The notes below the pieces were generated by a model. It ran no database searches. It saw only the letters and a program-made list of their open reading frames with translations, and had not been told where the DNA came from. Below are positions 41,928 through 51,309 of a stretch of DNA of 64,000 nt, piece after piece. The DNA is from Candidatus Obscuribacterales bacterium (GTDB lineage: Bacteria; Cyanobacteriota; Vampirovibrionia; Obscuribacterales; Obscuribacteraceae). Location: contig JAIEOQ010000003.1 in NCBI GenBank assembly GCA_019750335.1, positions 372,001 to 436,000 of the forward strand, written 5' to 3'. The translations under genes were made by a program, and so were the position numbers. How positions within the stretch are numbered: position 1 is the stretch's first letter; each line of letters starts with the position of its first letter.

Positions 41928-42764
41928 ATGACCATACACAAGACTGCGATTGTTCCCGACAGCGCTGTCGTCCATGAAACAGCTCAAATCGGTCCTTACG
42001 TAGTACTCGGTCCAAATGTCAAAATCGGCGCCGGTACCAAAATTGACGCTCATGCTGTAATCGATGGTCATACGACAATCGGTGAGAATTGCCATATTTT
42101 TGCCGGAGCGGCAATCGGACTTGAGCCCCAAGACCTCAAATACGGAAATGAGCCGACCGGCGTAGTCATGGGCAATAACGTCACTGTTCGTGAGTATGTA
42201 ACCATTCATCGTGCTACCAAAGAAGGTTTTACTGAGATCGGCAACGATTGTTTTTTGATGAACTATGTTCATGTTGCCCACAACTGCAAAGTTGGCAATG
42301 GCGTAATCATGGCCAATTCCACTGTACTTGCCGGTCATGTGGAAGTCGGCGACGGTTGTGTATTCTCCGGGATGTGTGTCTTGCATCAACATGTGCGCAT
42401 CGGTCGTTTTTGTATGGTCGGCGGCATGACTGGCAGTCGTGTGGATCTACCGCCTTTCACCACTTGCGATGGACGCCCGGCTATGGTCAGAGGCTTAAAT
42501 GTAATCGGTTTACGCCGACAAAAAATTTCGGCACAACTACGTTCGGATTTAAAGCAAGCATACAAACTGCTTTATCGCTCCGGACTAAATCACAGCCAAG
42601 CTATTGCTCGTATTGAAGAAGAGATTGAGCCGAGCTCTGAAATCAAAGAAATTTGTCAGTTTTTCCAAGATAGTCGTCGCGGCGTTGCCGCTGCTTTCGG
42701 CGATTTCGCTCAGGCCGGCAAAGAATCAGGCGCTTTTGAAGAAGCGCCCCTTGAAGCTATTTAG
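41928..42764 (+). CDS. lpxA: Acyl-ACP--UDP-N-acetylglucosamine O-acyltransferase
   Basis: First enzyme of lipid A synthesis: moves a 3-hydroxyacyl chain to UDP-GlcNAc. It has 278 residues. The left-handed beta-helix is plain from hexapeptide repeats (IGPYVVLGPNVKIGAGTKIDAHAVI). The catalytic His lies in MNYVHVAHNCKVGN, and the C-terminal helical domain begins GLNVIGLRRQ. GAGGAG precedes the ATG. Its presence implies an outer membrane with lipid A. No other lpx gene is in the window. Confidence 0.96.
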   Translation: MTIHKTAIVPDSAVVHETAQIGPYVVLGPNVKIGAGTKIDAHAVIDGHTTIGENCHIFAGAAIGLEPQDLKYGNEPTGVVMGNNVTVREYVTIHRATKEGFTEIGNDCFLMNYVHVAHNCKVGNGVIMANSTVLAGHVEVGDGCVFSGMCVLHQHVRIGRFCMVGGMTGSRVDLPPFTTCDGRPAMVRGLNVIGLRRQKISAQLRSDLKQAYKLLYRSGLNHSQAIARIEEEIEPSSEIKEICQFFQDSRRGVAAAFGDFAQAGKESGAFEEAPLEAI

Positions 42765-42777
42765 CCAGTAAACCTTA

Positions 42778-44124
42778 ATGGACAACAAGGGCACCGTGAG
42801 CGATAAAACAGGCGAGCCTAACATATTTGAAGGGCAATTGCCGGGCGGCGCTGGCTTCAATTCTTTGTTTAAAAACAGACAATTCATGTTTCTCTGGATT
42901 GCTCAGGTATTCTCTCAGTTTGCTGACAGAGCCGTATTTGTGCTTTTCGTTGCCATACTTACGCAACAACAAGCCAGCAACATGAACTTTGCCCAAAGCG
43001 GTGCAGCCCAATTGACCAGCTGGTTGTATGTTGCTTTTACAATTCCAGCTGTGGTTTTAAGCCCGATTGCCGGCGTATATGTAGATCGCTGGTCCCATCG
43101 CTCGGTTTTAGTGATCTCCAATTTGGTTCGTGCCGCCTGTGTCGCTCTAGTGGCATTACCAGCAGTATCACACTCGCTAATGGTCGACTTTGCTTTGGCT
43201 TTCCTAATTTCAATCGGCTCGCAGTTTTTCGGTCCAGCCGAAACATCATCCATACCTAGACTTGTAAAAAAATCGGAGCTTTATGCGGCTAATTCGCTCT
43301 TCTTTACAACAATGATGATTGCCTTAGGTTTTGGTTTTGCCATCGGCGAGCCCATCATCTCCCATATCGGTCTTGATCATTCACCATGGGTAATTTCAGG
43401 CTTTTTTCTAATCGCATCTTTACTTTTATTGTTTATCAATGATCGTCAGGTGCAATCGGAGTCAAAAGAGCCTTGGTGGGAGGAGTTGCGCTTCGGTCTG
43501 GCTTATATTTCCGGAAACTCACTTGTTTTTCGGGCGATTACAAAAATCACCATCTTATTTAGCACGATCATTACTTTGAACATTATTGCTGTCGGGCTGG
43601 CGCAACAGGTGTTGCAGATCCAGCCTTTCCAATTCGGCTATATCGTGGCTGCCGCTGGTGCCGGCATGGGCGTCGGTAATTTTTGGGTTGCCCATTGGGG
43701 ACAATCAATTCGACCTAATCTGTTGGCTTATGCCGGATTCTCCGGACTCGGTCTTTTTATGTGCGGCCTTGGATCACTTGGTTTTATTCAAAATATAGTT
43801 GGCTTTTCTTGGCATGGCGGCTTTATGTCCGTGCCACTGATTTTGTCCGGTTTAATCGGCATCTCCTGCGCTATGGTTGCCGTGCCGACTCAAGCCGCTT
43901 TACAAGCTGTTGTACCGGAAGAGTTACGGGGCAAAGTTTTTGGTGCTCAGAACACTGCTATGTCAGCAGCTTCAACCATTCCGGTCGTTCTAGCCGGAGT
44001 ACTTATTGACAATCTGCCGGGTGGCGTCTCATCTACTTTATTCTTAATTGGTTTGCCTACCTTATTTACGAGCAGTTACCATCTGTGGCGCTTATTGAGA
44101 CCGCGCCAACTCCCTGCCAAGTAG
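42778..44124 (+). CDS. Major facilitator superfamily transporter (MFS_3/EntS-like)
   Basis: A 448-residue, 12-helix MFS permease. The start FKNRQFMFLWIAQVFSQFADRAVFVLFVAIL and the loop VYVDRWSHRSVLVISNLVRA between helices 2 and 3 are those of the EntS/LplT-type group. The lipid flippase LplT and siderophore exporter EntS are the best-known members. Following lpxA by 13 bases, a link to envelope lipids is possible but unproved. The start at 42778 has only a weak binding site, so translation may couple with lpxA. Confidence 0.83.
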   Translation: MDNKGTVSDKTGEPNIFEGQLPGGAGFNSLFKNRQFMFLWIAQVFSQFADRAVFVLFVAILTQQQASNMNFAQSGAAQLTSWLYVAFTIPAVVLSPIAGVYVDRWSHRSVLVISNLVRAACVALVALPAVSHSLMVDFALAFLISIGSQFFGPAETSSIPRLVKKSELYAANSLFFTTMMIALGFGFAIGEPIISHIGLDHSPWVISGFFLIASLLLLFINDRQVQSESKEPWWEELRFGLAYISGNSLVFRAITKITILFSTIITLNIIAVGLAQQVLQIQPFQFGYIVAAAGAGMGVGNFWVAHWGQSIRPNLLAYAGFSGLGLFMCGLGSLGFIQNIVGFSWHGGFMSVPLILSGLIGISCAMVAVPTQAALQAVVPEELRGKVFGAQNTAMSAASTIPVVLAGVLIDNLPGGVSSTLFLIGLPTLFTSSYHLWRLLRPRQLPAK

Positions 44125-44215
44125 ATTAATTAATAGATCGCTTGCTCTGACGCTTACATTTAAGCTGCCAGGTCCGATACACTAGTAAAGGGCGTGTTAA
44201 GCCAATTGAGCGCAT

Positions 44216-45535
44216 ATGCGAAATAGACTTTTGCTTATCGGTCTGACAGTTTTGACCTGGGTTAGTCTCCGGGTTATCGATTTCGTATTGCCTTGGCCGG
44301 CCATATGTGTGCTGCTTTCAATCACACTCTTTATTATGATTGCCCATTCGGCTTGGTTGCTTATGGCTCAACGCCGAGAACGCAAACAGATAGCTTTAGC
44401 CGTAAATTTGCCTGAAATTATTGCTGGTCCGCTTTGGGAACCGTCGGTTGACATTCTCATACCGGCCAAAAACGAAGCTCGAGTTATTGAAAAAACAGTC
44501 CGGAATTTTTTCAAGCTCGATTATCCTTGCTACAGCGTAACTGTGATCGATGACGCTTCCGATGATGATATGCCAGAGGTTTTGCTGCGACTGCAAAACG
44601 AATTTTCCAACTTAAAAGTTTTACGCCGAGCGAAAGGTTCGGTACCGGGAAAATCAGCTGGACTGAACGATGCTCTACCTGGATGCAGCGCTGAAGTTAT
44701 CGCTGTGTTTGATGCTGATGCTTTTGTTGAACCGGATTTCTTACGCAAGGTACTGCCTAATCTGCAGCCGGAGAATGTCGGAGCCGTACAAGCCCAGAAA
44801 AAAATCTTTCTCCACCAAAGCGGTTTCTTACCAAGTTGTCAAGCTTCGGAATATGCTTTGGACACCTACTTTCAGGTTGGTCGCGATTTAATTGGCGGCG
44901 CCGTCGAATTACGCGGTAACGGCGAACTGATGAAGCGTGCGGCGTTAATTGATGTTGGTGGTTGGAATAACAAAGCAATCACCGACGATCTTGATTTAAC
45001 TATGCGCCTACTCCTTGCCAAGTGGGATGTCAAATTCTCGCCTGAAACTATTGTCTGGGAAGAAGCAGTAACTACGCTTAAAGGATTAATCAGACAAAGA
45101 CGCCGTTGGGCCGAGGGCAGTATTCGTCGTTATCTCGACTATATTTTTCCGCTTAATTCGCCAAGCCGATTATCCATGGTGCAGCGTCTGGACATTCTTG
45201 CCTTCTTGTCTGAATTTGCCATTCCCGGCTTGATGCTTTTGGAATTTATCAGTGAGGTCATAAGCTTTGCCTCAGGTGGTGTCACTCATCCGAAATTCAT
45301 GTTGATTGTGGCCGGAATGGTGTTTCTGATTTCAATCGTGAACTTCTTTATTGCTATGCGTTTTTACCGTACAGAACTTACTATTGGCGAAGCTTTGGTT
45401 CATTGTTTCGAAGTCAATTTTTACGTTTACGCTCACTGGATTCCTTGCGTGCTTGTCTCTTTTCTCAATGTCGCTTTCCGGCAACAAGCTTCAAAATGGC
45501 ATCGTACCGAGCATTTGGGTAGCTCGACTAGCTAA
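44216..45535 (+). CDS. Membrane glycosyltransferase, family 2 (processive type)
   Basis: A 439-residue enzyme. Two N-terminal membrane helices precede a GT2 domain (about 75-320) with PSVDILIPAKNEA, VIDDASDDD, VFDADAFVEPD, TDDLDL and QRRRWAEGS. The last is the QxxRW motif of processive synthases such as cellulose and hyaluronan synthase or PgaC. Two or three more helices close the protein. It probably makes or extends a surface polysaccharide. It follows the MFS gene by 91 bases and may belong to the same envelope cluster. Confidence 0.9.
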   Translation: MRNRLLLIGLTVLTWVSLRVIDFVLPWPAICVLLSITLFIMIAHSAWLLMAQRRERKQIALAVNLPEIIAGPLWEPSVDILIPAKNEARVIEKTVRNFFKLDYPCYSVTVIDDASDDDMPEVLLRLQNEFSNLKVLRRAKGSVPGKSAGLNDALPGCSAEVIAVFDADAFVEPDFLRKVLPNLQPENVGAVQAQKKIFLHQSGFLPSCQASEYALDTYFQVGRDLIGGAVELRGNGELMKRAALIDVGGWNNKAITDDLDLTMRLLLAKWDVKFSPETIVWEEAVTTLKGLIRQRRRWAEGSIRRYLDYIFPLNSPSRLSMVQRLDILAFLSEFAIPGLMLLEFISEVISFASGGVTHPKFMLIVAGMVFLISIVNFFIAMRFYRTELTIGEALVHCFEVNFYVYAHWIPCVLVSFLNVAFRQQASKWHRTEHLGSSTS

Positions 45536-45881
45536 CTTCTTTTGGTGCTCAAACAGTCGCCACCAATCTTGGTATCAAACTCAGTGCTAACACTCTTTGT
45601 TGCCAAGCGCGAAGAGTCCGACTGCGCTTGAAAACTCGGCTAAAGTGAGCAAGCATATATACGCTTTATATTGAAATCAAGATGTGCTCAAAAAATTGCA
45701 AAAAGACAAAAACTTTTTCGCAGTTGAGATTTTGCCCGTATCGCTCTGCCACTGGCTAATTTTGTCTCTTTGCTTGATTTGTCCGTTAAAACACAATGTG
45801 GACCTGCAGCAGAAAATGGGTACAATGGTGCTGTCTTGTGGCCGGGGTGGTCCAGGATATTGCTAAGAGATGGAGATTTGC
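45536..45881. other. Leader region of the secreted-protein array (about 345 bases, no gene)
   Basis: Short open frames here lack binding sites and family-like sequence, and I reject them. A possible promoter lies at 45799-45826. The long spacer before the four-gene array suggests a regulated promoter. Confidence 0.5.
45799..45826 (+). promoter_or_regulatory. Candidate promoter of the four-gene array
   Basis: TGGACC, a 16-base spacer and TACAAT resemble a sigma-70-type promoter (four of six and five of six matches). The start would fall near 45833, giving a leader of about 50 bases before the first gene. Confidence 0.35.
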
Positions 45882-46271
45882 ATGGTAAGGAAATTAGCGA
45901 CCTCTTTCGTACTAGCCTCGACTCTGGTTGGCGCTATGGTTGCTCCTTCGTTTGCTGCTGATGACACTTTTCAATCGGTTTGTTTCTTCCCAGTTCGTGT
46001 ACTAGGAGCTGCAACCGGAACTGTTATTGGTGTGCCTGAAGGTGCAGTCAAAGATGGTGTCAAAGGAGCTATGAAGTCAACCAAATGGGTTGCCGGCAAG
46101 CTCGGAGACGATGACGGTACTTATCAAACCTGGGCTGGAGCCATTTTTGGCGCTCCGTTCGGTATCGTCGGCGGTGCCGCTTATGGTACTTTCGACGGCG
46201 CTGTACACGGAGTAAAAACCGGTTACAGTAAACCGTTCTCAAAGGATTCGTTCACTTTCAAGGATGAATAG
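45882..46271 (+). CDS. Array protein 1: small secreted glycine-zipper protein
   Basis: A 129-residue protein with a signal peptide (about 1-26, ending PSFA|A). The mature form has two short hydrophobic glycine-rich segments with G-x3-G spacing (VLGAATGTVIGVPEGAV and GAIFGAPFGIVGGAAYGTFDGAVHG), joined by a polar loop with GDDDG, and a KPFS ending. It shares with the next three genes the order FFPVRVL, TG.V..VP.G, DG.KGA..STK.VA.K.GD, Q..AG...G.P.G.V.G...G, then G..KPFS. GGAG six bases before the ATG at 45882 sets the start. The function is unknown; insertion into or binding of a membrane is suggested by the segments. Confidence 0.75.
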   Translation: MVRKLATSFVLASTLVGAMVAPSFAADDTFQSVCFFPVRVLGAATGTVIGVPEGAVKDGVKGAMKSTKWVAGKLGDDDGTYQTWAGAIFGAPFGIVGGAAYGTFDGAVHGVKTGYSKPFSKDSFTFKDE

Positions 46272-46308
46272 AGAGTGAATCCAGTTCAATAGTATGGTAG
46301 TTAGACAG

Positions 46309-46337
46309 ACCGAGGATGGTATCAAGCCATCCTCGGT
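46309..46337 (+). repeat. Hairpin between array genes 1 and 2
   Basis: An 11-base-pair perfect stem (ACCGAGGATGG) with a seven-base loop and no T run after it. It is more likely an RNA-stabilising or processing element than a terminator. Confidence 0.7.
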
Positions 46338-46353
46338 TCGAAGGTGGTAGGTA

Positions 46354-46731
46354 ATGAAAAAATCTTTAGTATGTGCAATTGCTCTTTCAATCGGCGCGGC
46401 TATGCCGTCTTTCGCTGCTGATGGAGCTTTGGGTGGTGTTGCCAGCTTCTTTGGCTCGACCACTGCAACCGTTATCGATGTTCCGCAAGGTGTGGTTATC
46501 GATACTCTTTGGCGCGTTCCCAAAAACACACAACACGCCTTGGCTGAAAAGTTCGGTGATGAAAAAGGCTTAGGCCAAAACCTCGCCGGCTTTGTTATTG
46601 GCGTACCGGTAGGAATGGTTTGGGGCGTCCCAACAGGCTTCCTCCGTGGTGCTAAGCATGGTCTCGGTACCGGCTGGGAAAAACCGTTCAGCGGTGAATC
46701 ATTCATCGTTGGAATGGGCGACGACAAGTAA
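46354..46731 (+). CDS. Array protein 2: small secreted glycine-zipper protein
   Basis: A 125-residue paralogue of array protein 1 with a signal peptide (to about residue 21, SFA|AD). It keeps TATVIDVPQGVV, the loop ALAEKFGDEKGLGQNLAG, the second zipper IGVPVGMVWGVPTGFLRGAKHG and KPFSGESF. It lacks the FPVRV motif and has no cysteine in the mature part. Among the four it is the most shortened in the first zipper. The start has GGTAGG close upstream. Confidence 0.74.
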   Translation: MKKSLVCAIALSIGAAMPSFAADGALGGVASFFGSTTATVIDVPQGVVIDTLWRVPKNTQHALAEKFGDEKGLGQNLAGFVIGVPVGMVWGVPTGFLRGAKHGLGTGWEKPFSGESFIVGMGDDK

Positions 46732-46787
46732 TTTGGTAACTGGTGCTTGCAACGTTGTTTGTAGCCCATATATATACGGTGAGGTAA

Positions 46788-47195
46788 ATGAGTAAGTTAA
46801 CTGTTATACAGAGACTTTTGTGCTCGACATTGATGCTTGCGTCGACGGCAGCGCCGGCGTTAGCTTTGGACTATGAAGCAAAGCCGGTTAGCTGGTGCTT
46901 GCAAGCTCCCTTCAGATTAGTTGGTGGCTTGACTGGTGCTGTTGTTAACGGTGGCTTCTCCGGTCCAGTCGATGACGGCTATCATTGGTCCCTGAAAGGC
47001 ACCAAACACGTTGCAGGCAAATTCGGTGATGAGAAAGGTGCAGGGCAACTTGCAGCTGCCGCTCCTCTGGGCGGTTCCGTCGGAGCCGTTCTCGGTGGTG
47101 GCTATGGCGTTCTTGATGGAGTCAACCAAGGCTTCAGAAAAGGCTGGAACAAGCCATTTAGCCGCTGGTCTTATATCACAATGGAAGAAAAATAA
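46788..47195 (+). CDS. Array protein 3: small secreted glycine-zipper protein
   Basis: A 135-residue paralogue with a signal peptide (to about residue 26, ALA|LD). Features are a Trp-Cys pair then APFRLVGGLTGAVVNGG, the loop GTKHVAGKFGDEKGAGQLAAA, the second zipper LGGSVGAVLGGGYGVLDGVNQG, then KGWNKPFSRWSY. GAGGT lies just before the ATG. The second zipper is very Gly-rich and could pack as a transmembrane hairpin. There are 56 bases between it and array protein 2, with no terminator. Confidence 0.74.
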   Translation: MSKLTVIQRLLCSTLMLASTAAPALALDYEAKPVSWCLQAPFRLVGGLTGAVVNGGFSGPVDDGYHWSLKGTKHVAGKFGDEKGAGQLAAAAPLGGSVGAVLGGGYGVLDGVNQGFRKGWNKPFSRWSYITMEEK

Positions 47196-47257
47196 GCGGA
47201 AATACTCTTCATAAGTATCCGTTCGATCTTTCCCCCTGTTTAAATTGGTGAGGAGTA

Positions 47258-47704
47258 ATGCTGAAAAAAGTTGTTTTGAGTTCGATTCTTGCAGCTACTG
47301 CTGCACTTTCCGGCGTAAGCGCTTTTGCTTATCCGGAGCGTCCGTCCGACTGGCGCGTCCAATATGAATGCTATTACTTCCCTGTCCGCGTGCTCAGCAT
47401 GTTGACCGGAGTTCTGTGGGATGTGCCGACAGGCGCTTTCCAAGACGGAGTAAAAGGCGCAATTGGCGGCTCCAAAATGGTTGCTCGTAATTTGGGCAAC
47501 GAAGACGGTAAGTGCGACCAAGCTGCTGGCATGCTTGTCGGTGGACCGGTAGGTCTGGTTGGTGGTTCCGTTTATGGTTTGCTTCATGGTTTCGGCTATG
47601 GTGCCAAACACGGCTTCCTCGGCTATGACAGCCCGCACAGCGGCAGCCACTGCTCGCTCTTTCAAGGGCGTCAATATGTCGTTCCTTACGACGATAACTA
47701 CTAA
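47258..47704 (+). CDS. Array protein 4: small secreted glycine-zipper protein, divergent C-terminus
   Basis: A 148-residue paralogue with a signal peptide (to about residue 24, AFA|YP). It has CYYFPVRVLSMLTGVLWDVPTGAFQDGVKGA, very near to protein 1, and the loop LGNEDGKCDQAAG. The second zipper is VGGPVGLVGGSVYGLLHGFGYGAKHG. The KPFS end is replaced by a His/Ser/Cys-rich tail (SPHSGSHCSLFQG) and acidic-aromatic terminus. Three mature cysteines suggest a disulphide. GAGGAG gives a strong start. It is the last gene before an intrinsic terminator. Confidence 0.75.
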   Translation: MLKKVVLSSILAATAALSGVSAFAYPERPSDWRVQYECYYFPVRVLSMLTGVLWDVPTGAFQDGVKGAIGGSKMVARNLGNEDGKCDQAAGMLVGGPVGLVGGSVYGLLHGFGYGAKHGFLGYDSPHSGSHCSLFQGRQYVVPYDDNY

Positions 47705-47739
47705 ATTCTTTGAGTTGAACAACTCGGAATAAGTAACAG

Positions 47740-47775
47740 AAGGGCGCACTCATTTACGGGCTGCGCCCTTTTTAT
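47740..47775 (+). terminator. Intrinsic terminator closing the four-gene array
   Basis: A nine-base-pair stem (AAGGGCGCA/TGCGCCCTT) with a 13-base loop, followed by a T-rich tract. It separates the array from the epimerase genes. Confidence 0.88.
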
Positions 47776-47795
47776 TTCATCCAGGGAGAATGGCA

Positions 47796-48863
47796 ATGGT
47801 AGAGACAATCTTAGTTACAGGCGGTGCCGGTTTCTTAGGCTCAGCCGTTGCTATTCGTCTGAAGACTGACTATCCAAAGGCTCGAGTAATTGCCGCGGAC
47901 AATTTACGGCGGCGCGGTAGCGAACACAATATTTTGCGCTTACAAAAGCATGCCATTCAATTTATGCATGCTGACGTCCGTATGTTGGATGATTTCAATT
48001 TACCGGCAGTTGATCTAATCGTCGAATGTTCGGCCGAACCCTCAGCTTTAGCCGGTCGTGATGGTGATGCACGCTATGTCATTGATACTAATTGTGGCGG
48101 TGTCATAAACTGTTTGGAACTTGCTAGACGCACCAAAGCAGCCTTGCTCTTTATCTCTTCCTCACGTGTTTATCCTTACGATTCACTTAACGCTTTGCCA
48201 CTTGCAGTAAAACCAGAACGCTTCACTCTTGAGAGTGGTGCATCTCAATTGCCTGGCTTGACGGAGGAAGGTATTACCACTGATTTTCCCTTGCCCGGAC
48301 GCCGAACTTTGTACGGCGCATCAAAATTGGCAGCCGAGCTTTTTGTACAGGAATTTGCCGAAATTTACGATATCCCTTCCTTGATATTACGTTTAGGTGT
48401 AATTGCCGGTCCCTGGCAGATGGGCAAAATAGATCAAGGAGTAGTCGCCTTATGGGTTGCCAGACATATAAGTGGTGGACAATTGGATTACATCGGTTAT
48501 GACGGGCAGGGGAGGCAAGTACGCGATATCCTTCATGTCGAAGACGCAGTGGAGCTCATTGTTAAAACGGCACCTGTCCTGCGACAACATAGAGGCAGCG
48601 TATTTAATGCCGGCGGAGGTTTGACCGTATCGGTATCGCTAGCCGAATTAACAGCTCTTTGCCAGGCAGTTACAGGCAATTCGCTGGCAATCGGTTCGGT
48701 AACGGACAACAGGCCGGGTGACGTACCTTGGTATATTACGGACAATACTGCCATTACTGCGGCTTTTGGCTGGCGTCCTCAGCGTTCAGCCCGTGATATT
48801 ATTGTCGACACAGCCGAATGGTTGAAGGCTAATCAAACAATTTTGTCTAGCTTACGCGGGTAG
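47796..48863 (+). CDS. NAD-dependent sugar epimerase/dehydratase (RfbE-like)
   Basis: A 355-residue extended SDR enzyme. The NAD motif is [12 protein letters not shown], the catalytic set is SSSRVYP and YGASK (Tyr and Lys), and the segment [34 protein letters not shown] recalls CDP-tyvelose 2-epimerase (RfbE). It would act on a nucleotide sugar for a surface glycan. The ATG at 47796 lies seven bases after GGGAG; the ATG at 47790 is too close to that site. A second epimerase and a glycosyltransferase follow within five bases each. Confidence 0.82.
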   Translation: MVETILVTGGAGFLGSAVAIRLKTDYPKARVIAADNLRRRGSEHNILRLQKHAIQFMHADVRMLDDFNLPAVDLIVECSAEPSALAGRDGDARYVIDTNCGGVINCLELARRTKAALLFISSSRVYPYDSLNALPLAVKPERFTLESGASQLPGLTEEGITTDFPLPGRRTLYGASKLAAELFVQEFAEIYDIPSLILRLGVIAGPWQMGKIDQGVVALWVARHISGGQLDYIGYDGQGRQVRDILHVEDAVELIVKTAPVLRQHRGSVFNAGGGLTVSVSLAELTALCQAVTGNSLAIGSVTDNRPGDVPWYITDNTAITAAFGWRPQRSARDIIVDTAEWLKANQTILSSLRG

Positions 48864-48867
48864 TGTA

Positions 48868-49932
48868 ATGAGCGTTTGTCTTATAACTGGCTCGTCCGGA
48901 TTGATTGGATCCGAAGCAGTCCGCTTCTTTGCCCAACAAGGATTGACGGTAGTCGGTATTGACAATGACATGCGTAGTAAATTTTTCGGAGCGGCTTCGA
49001 GCACTGACTGGAATCGCCGACGTTTGGAGCTTGAAGTACCCGGCTACAGCCACCATGCCATAGACATTAGAGATTTGGATTCATTGCAAAAAATATTTGC
49101 CAAGTTCGGCAAAGAATTAAGTGCAGTCATACATTGCGCTGCGCAACCAAGCCATGATTGGGCAGCAAGCGATCCGTTGACCGATTTTTCGATCAATGCT
49201 ACAGGCACCCTCAACTTACTTGAGTGCGTCAGAAAATTCAGTCCGGAAGCTGTATTTATGCACTTTTCCACAAATAAAGTCTATGGTGACAGGCCGAATT
49301 CACTCCCGCTTATCGAACTGGAAACACGCTACGAACTTAAGCCCGATCATCCGTACTACAAAAATGGAATTGATGAGCAGATGAGCATTGATGCATCTGT
49401 GCATAGCTTATTCGGTGTTTCTAAAGCGGCGGCGGATCTGCTCGTTCAAGAATACGGGCGTTATTTTGCTATGAAAACCGTTTGCTTCCGCGGGGGGTGT
49501 TTGACCGGACCTTCCCATAGTGGTGCAGAATTACACGGATTCCTTTCTTATCTGATGGATTGTACTCTTAAAGGCAAACCATATACTGTGTACGGTTACA
49601 AAGGAAAGCAGGTCCGGGATAATATTCACTCCCGAGATGTAGTAAAAGCACTTTGGGCCTTTTATCAAAAACCACGTGTTGCTGAAATTTATAATTTAGG
49701 CGGCGGCAGAGCAGCCAATTGTTCCATGCTTGAAGCTATTGCTTTATGTGAAGAGCTTAGCGGATTAAAGCTCAATTGGGCATATTCTGAAAAGAGCAGA
49801 GTTGGGGATCATATTTGGTATATAAGCGACCTCTGTCGTTTTCGTTCACACTATCCTGAATGGAACATAGAAATGGGATTGAAAGAGACGTTGTCCGAAA
49901 TTCGTGATGCGCTACAAACCAGAAAGAGCTAG
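48868..49932 (+). CDS. NAD-dependent epimerase, CDP-paratose 2-epimerase-like
   Basis: A 354-residue extended SDR enzyme. It shows [56 protein letters not shown] and [23 protein letters not shown], with [14 protein letters not shown] near the end, as in the CDP-paratose 2-epimerase group. The YxxxK position reads FxxxK, which I recall in this group, so I do not call it broken. Four bases separate it from the first epimerase gene, and the pair probably acts in one sugar-nucleotide route. Confidence 0.83.
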   Translation: MSVCLITGSSGLIGSEAVRFFAQQGLTVVGIDNDMRSKFFGAASSTDWNRRRLELEVPGYSHHAIDIRDLDSLQKIFAKFGKELSAVIHCAAQPSHDWAASDPLTDFSINATGTLNLLECVRKFSPEAVFMHFSTNKVYGDRPNSLPLIELETRYELKPDHPYYKNGIDEQMSIDASVHSLFGVSKAAADLLVQEYGRYFAMKTVCFRGGCLTGPSHSGAELHGFLSYLMDCTLKGKPYTVYGYKGKQVRDNIHSRDVVKALWAFYQKPRVAEIYNLGGGRAANCSMLEAIALCEELSGLKLNWAYSEKSRVGDHIWYISDLCRFRSHYPEWNIEMGLKETLSEIRDALQTRKS

Positions 49933-49937
49933 TAAGA

Positions 49938-51242
49938 GTGATTAAAGTCTGTTATGTCGACTGCTCTTTATTGAATAACTTAGGTCATTATGCAAACGCT
50001 TGCCGTCATATAAGCGGAGAGTTTAGGCGTCGTGGCTTTCAGGTTGATGTTTATGGCAGTAAAAGAATAAACAAAGATTTGGCAGCTGAGTTGCAGGCTG
50101 TAGCCAAAATCAGGCATTTTCAATTCTCGACCATCACTTTTAATCATAAAGCAGATGAAGCTCTTGCTATTGCTAGTTTTCTCAATGATTTACGCTCAAT
50201 AAGCGAAAGAGATAACTATGATCTATATTATTTCAATTCGGTATTTCCACCGCAATTTGCTGCAATTGGCACTTGGTTTTCTTCATTGAAACCTAAGCTA
50301 AGACCCCGTGTAGCTATTGAATTTGGATTGCCGAGCACCGGCAATCCAAATTATGTGAAAGGGGGAGCGCTCTTTAAGACCTGCAAGCAACAACCGCTTT
50401 TGCTTACTTTTGACCAAGCTGCATCAGCTGACTATGCGCAGTTAATCGATTTACCAGTCAGCACAATGCCGCCTGTGCATGCCGGTTTAAGTGATTTGAG
50501 ACAGCGAAAAAAAGATGCTGCCGGTTTATTGACCGTGGCTTTTCTCGGTCATCAACGTCATTTTAAGGGCTATCATCTGATCCCGGAAATAGTGGAAAAT
50601 TTGCTTCAGAAAGCTTTGCCTATAAAAATACTGATTCACAACGGCAATAGTAATAGCCAGCGCGATGCAGCTACTACCGAAAAGCTGCGCAACTTAGCTG
50701 AAAAAAATCAGTCAGTCAGTTTTGATCCGCGGGTAGCGGATCCGCATATTTGGCAATCTTTACTTGATCAATCTGATTTGATAGTTTTGCCTTACGACCC
50801 TAATCGTTATCGCGCCAGTTACTCAGCTGTTGCTGTAGAAGCGGTCGGGGAAGGAATTCCTTTAATTGTTCCGCAAAATACTACTATGGAAAGTCTGGCA
50901 GTCAATTACCAGGAACAAGCGGCTATTTTTAGAGATTGGACTGCTACTGCCGTTGCAGAGGCGATTGAATATGCCGTTAAAGATTTCGATTCATTGGCAC
51001 AAGCGTCTTTTGCCGGTGCTGAAAAATGGAGACAAAATAACGGTGCGACAAGCTTTGTCGATCAAATAGTAGAGAAGTGCAATCTCAATGACATTGCAAA
51101 TGCAAACAAAGACAAATCCTATTCTTTTTCTTTTAGCAATAAGATAAGTACACTTTTGCTTGATGGCATCTTTGTTTTTTTTGATATAGCAAGACCAACC
51201 TGGCTCAAACTAAAAGGCTTTCGTAACCTAGCAAATCCCTAA
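49938..51242 (+). CDS. Glycosyltransferase, GT4 family
   Basis: A 434-residue GT-B enzyme. The N-terminal half has NNLGHYANACRHISGEFRRRGFQVDVYG, and the C-terminal half has TVAFLGHQRHFKGYHLIPEIVENL and the donor-binding VLPYDPNRYRASYSAVAVEAVGEGIPLIVP with its conserved Glu (E-x7-E type). It likely transfers the sugar made by the two epimerases. The start is GTG at 49938, five bases after the previous stop. The last 40 residues are hydrophobic/basic and may touch the membrane. Confidence 0.85.
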   Translation: MIKVCYVDCSLLNNLGHYANACRHISGEFRRRGFQVDVYGSKRINKDLAAELQAVAKIRHFQFSTITFNHKADEALAIASFLNDLRSISERDNYDLYYFNSVFPPQFAAIGTWFSSLKPKLRPRVAIEFGLPSTGNPNYVKGGALFKTCKQQPLLLTFDQAASADYAQLIDLPVSTMPPVHAGLSDLRQRKKDAAGLLTVAFLGHQRHFKGYHLIPEIVENLLQKALPIKILIHNGNSNSQRDAATTEKLRNLAEKNQSVSFDPRVADPHIWQSLLDQSDLIVLPYDPNRYRASYSAVAVEAVGEGIPLIVPQNTTMESLAVNYQEQAAIFRDWTATAVAEAIEYAVKDFDSLAQASFAGAEKWRQNNGATSFVDQIVEKCNLNDIANANKDKSYSFSFSNKISTLLLDGIFVFFDIARPTWLKLKGFRNLANP

Positions 51243-51309
51243 AGATCCGTCGGTTAGGAAGAAGAAGCTGTACTATTGATGCGAAACATAAGAGCAAATG
51301 CGAGGTGCT

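Noticed and set aside
45684..45961. Small frames upstream of the secreted-protein array
   Set aside because: One overlaps the candidate promoter and one the first array gene out of frame; no signal or binding site.
46309..46337. Hairpin as terminator between array genes 1 and 2
   Set aside because: No T run follows and the next gene starts 17 bases on; it is more likely an RNA-stability element.
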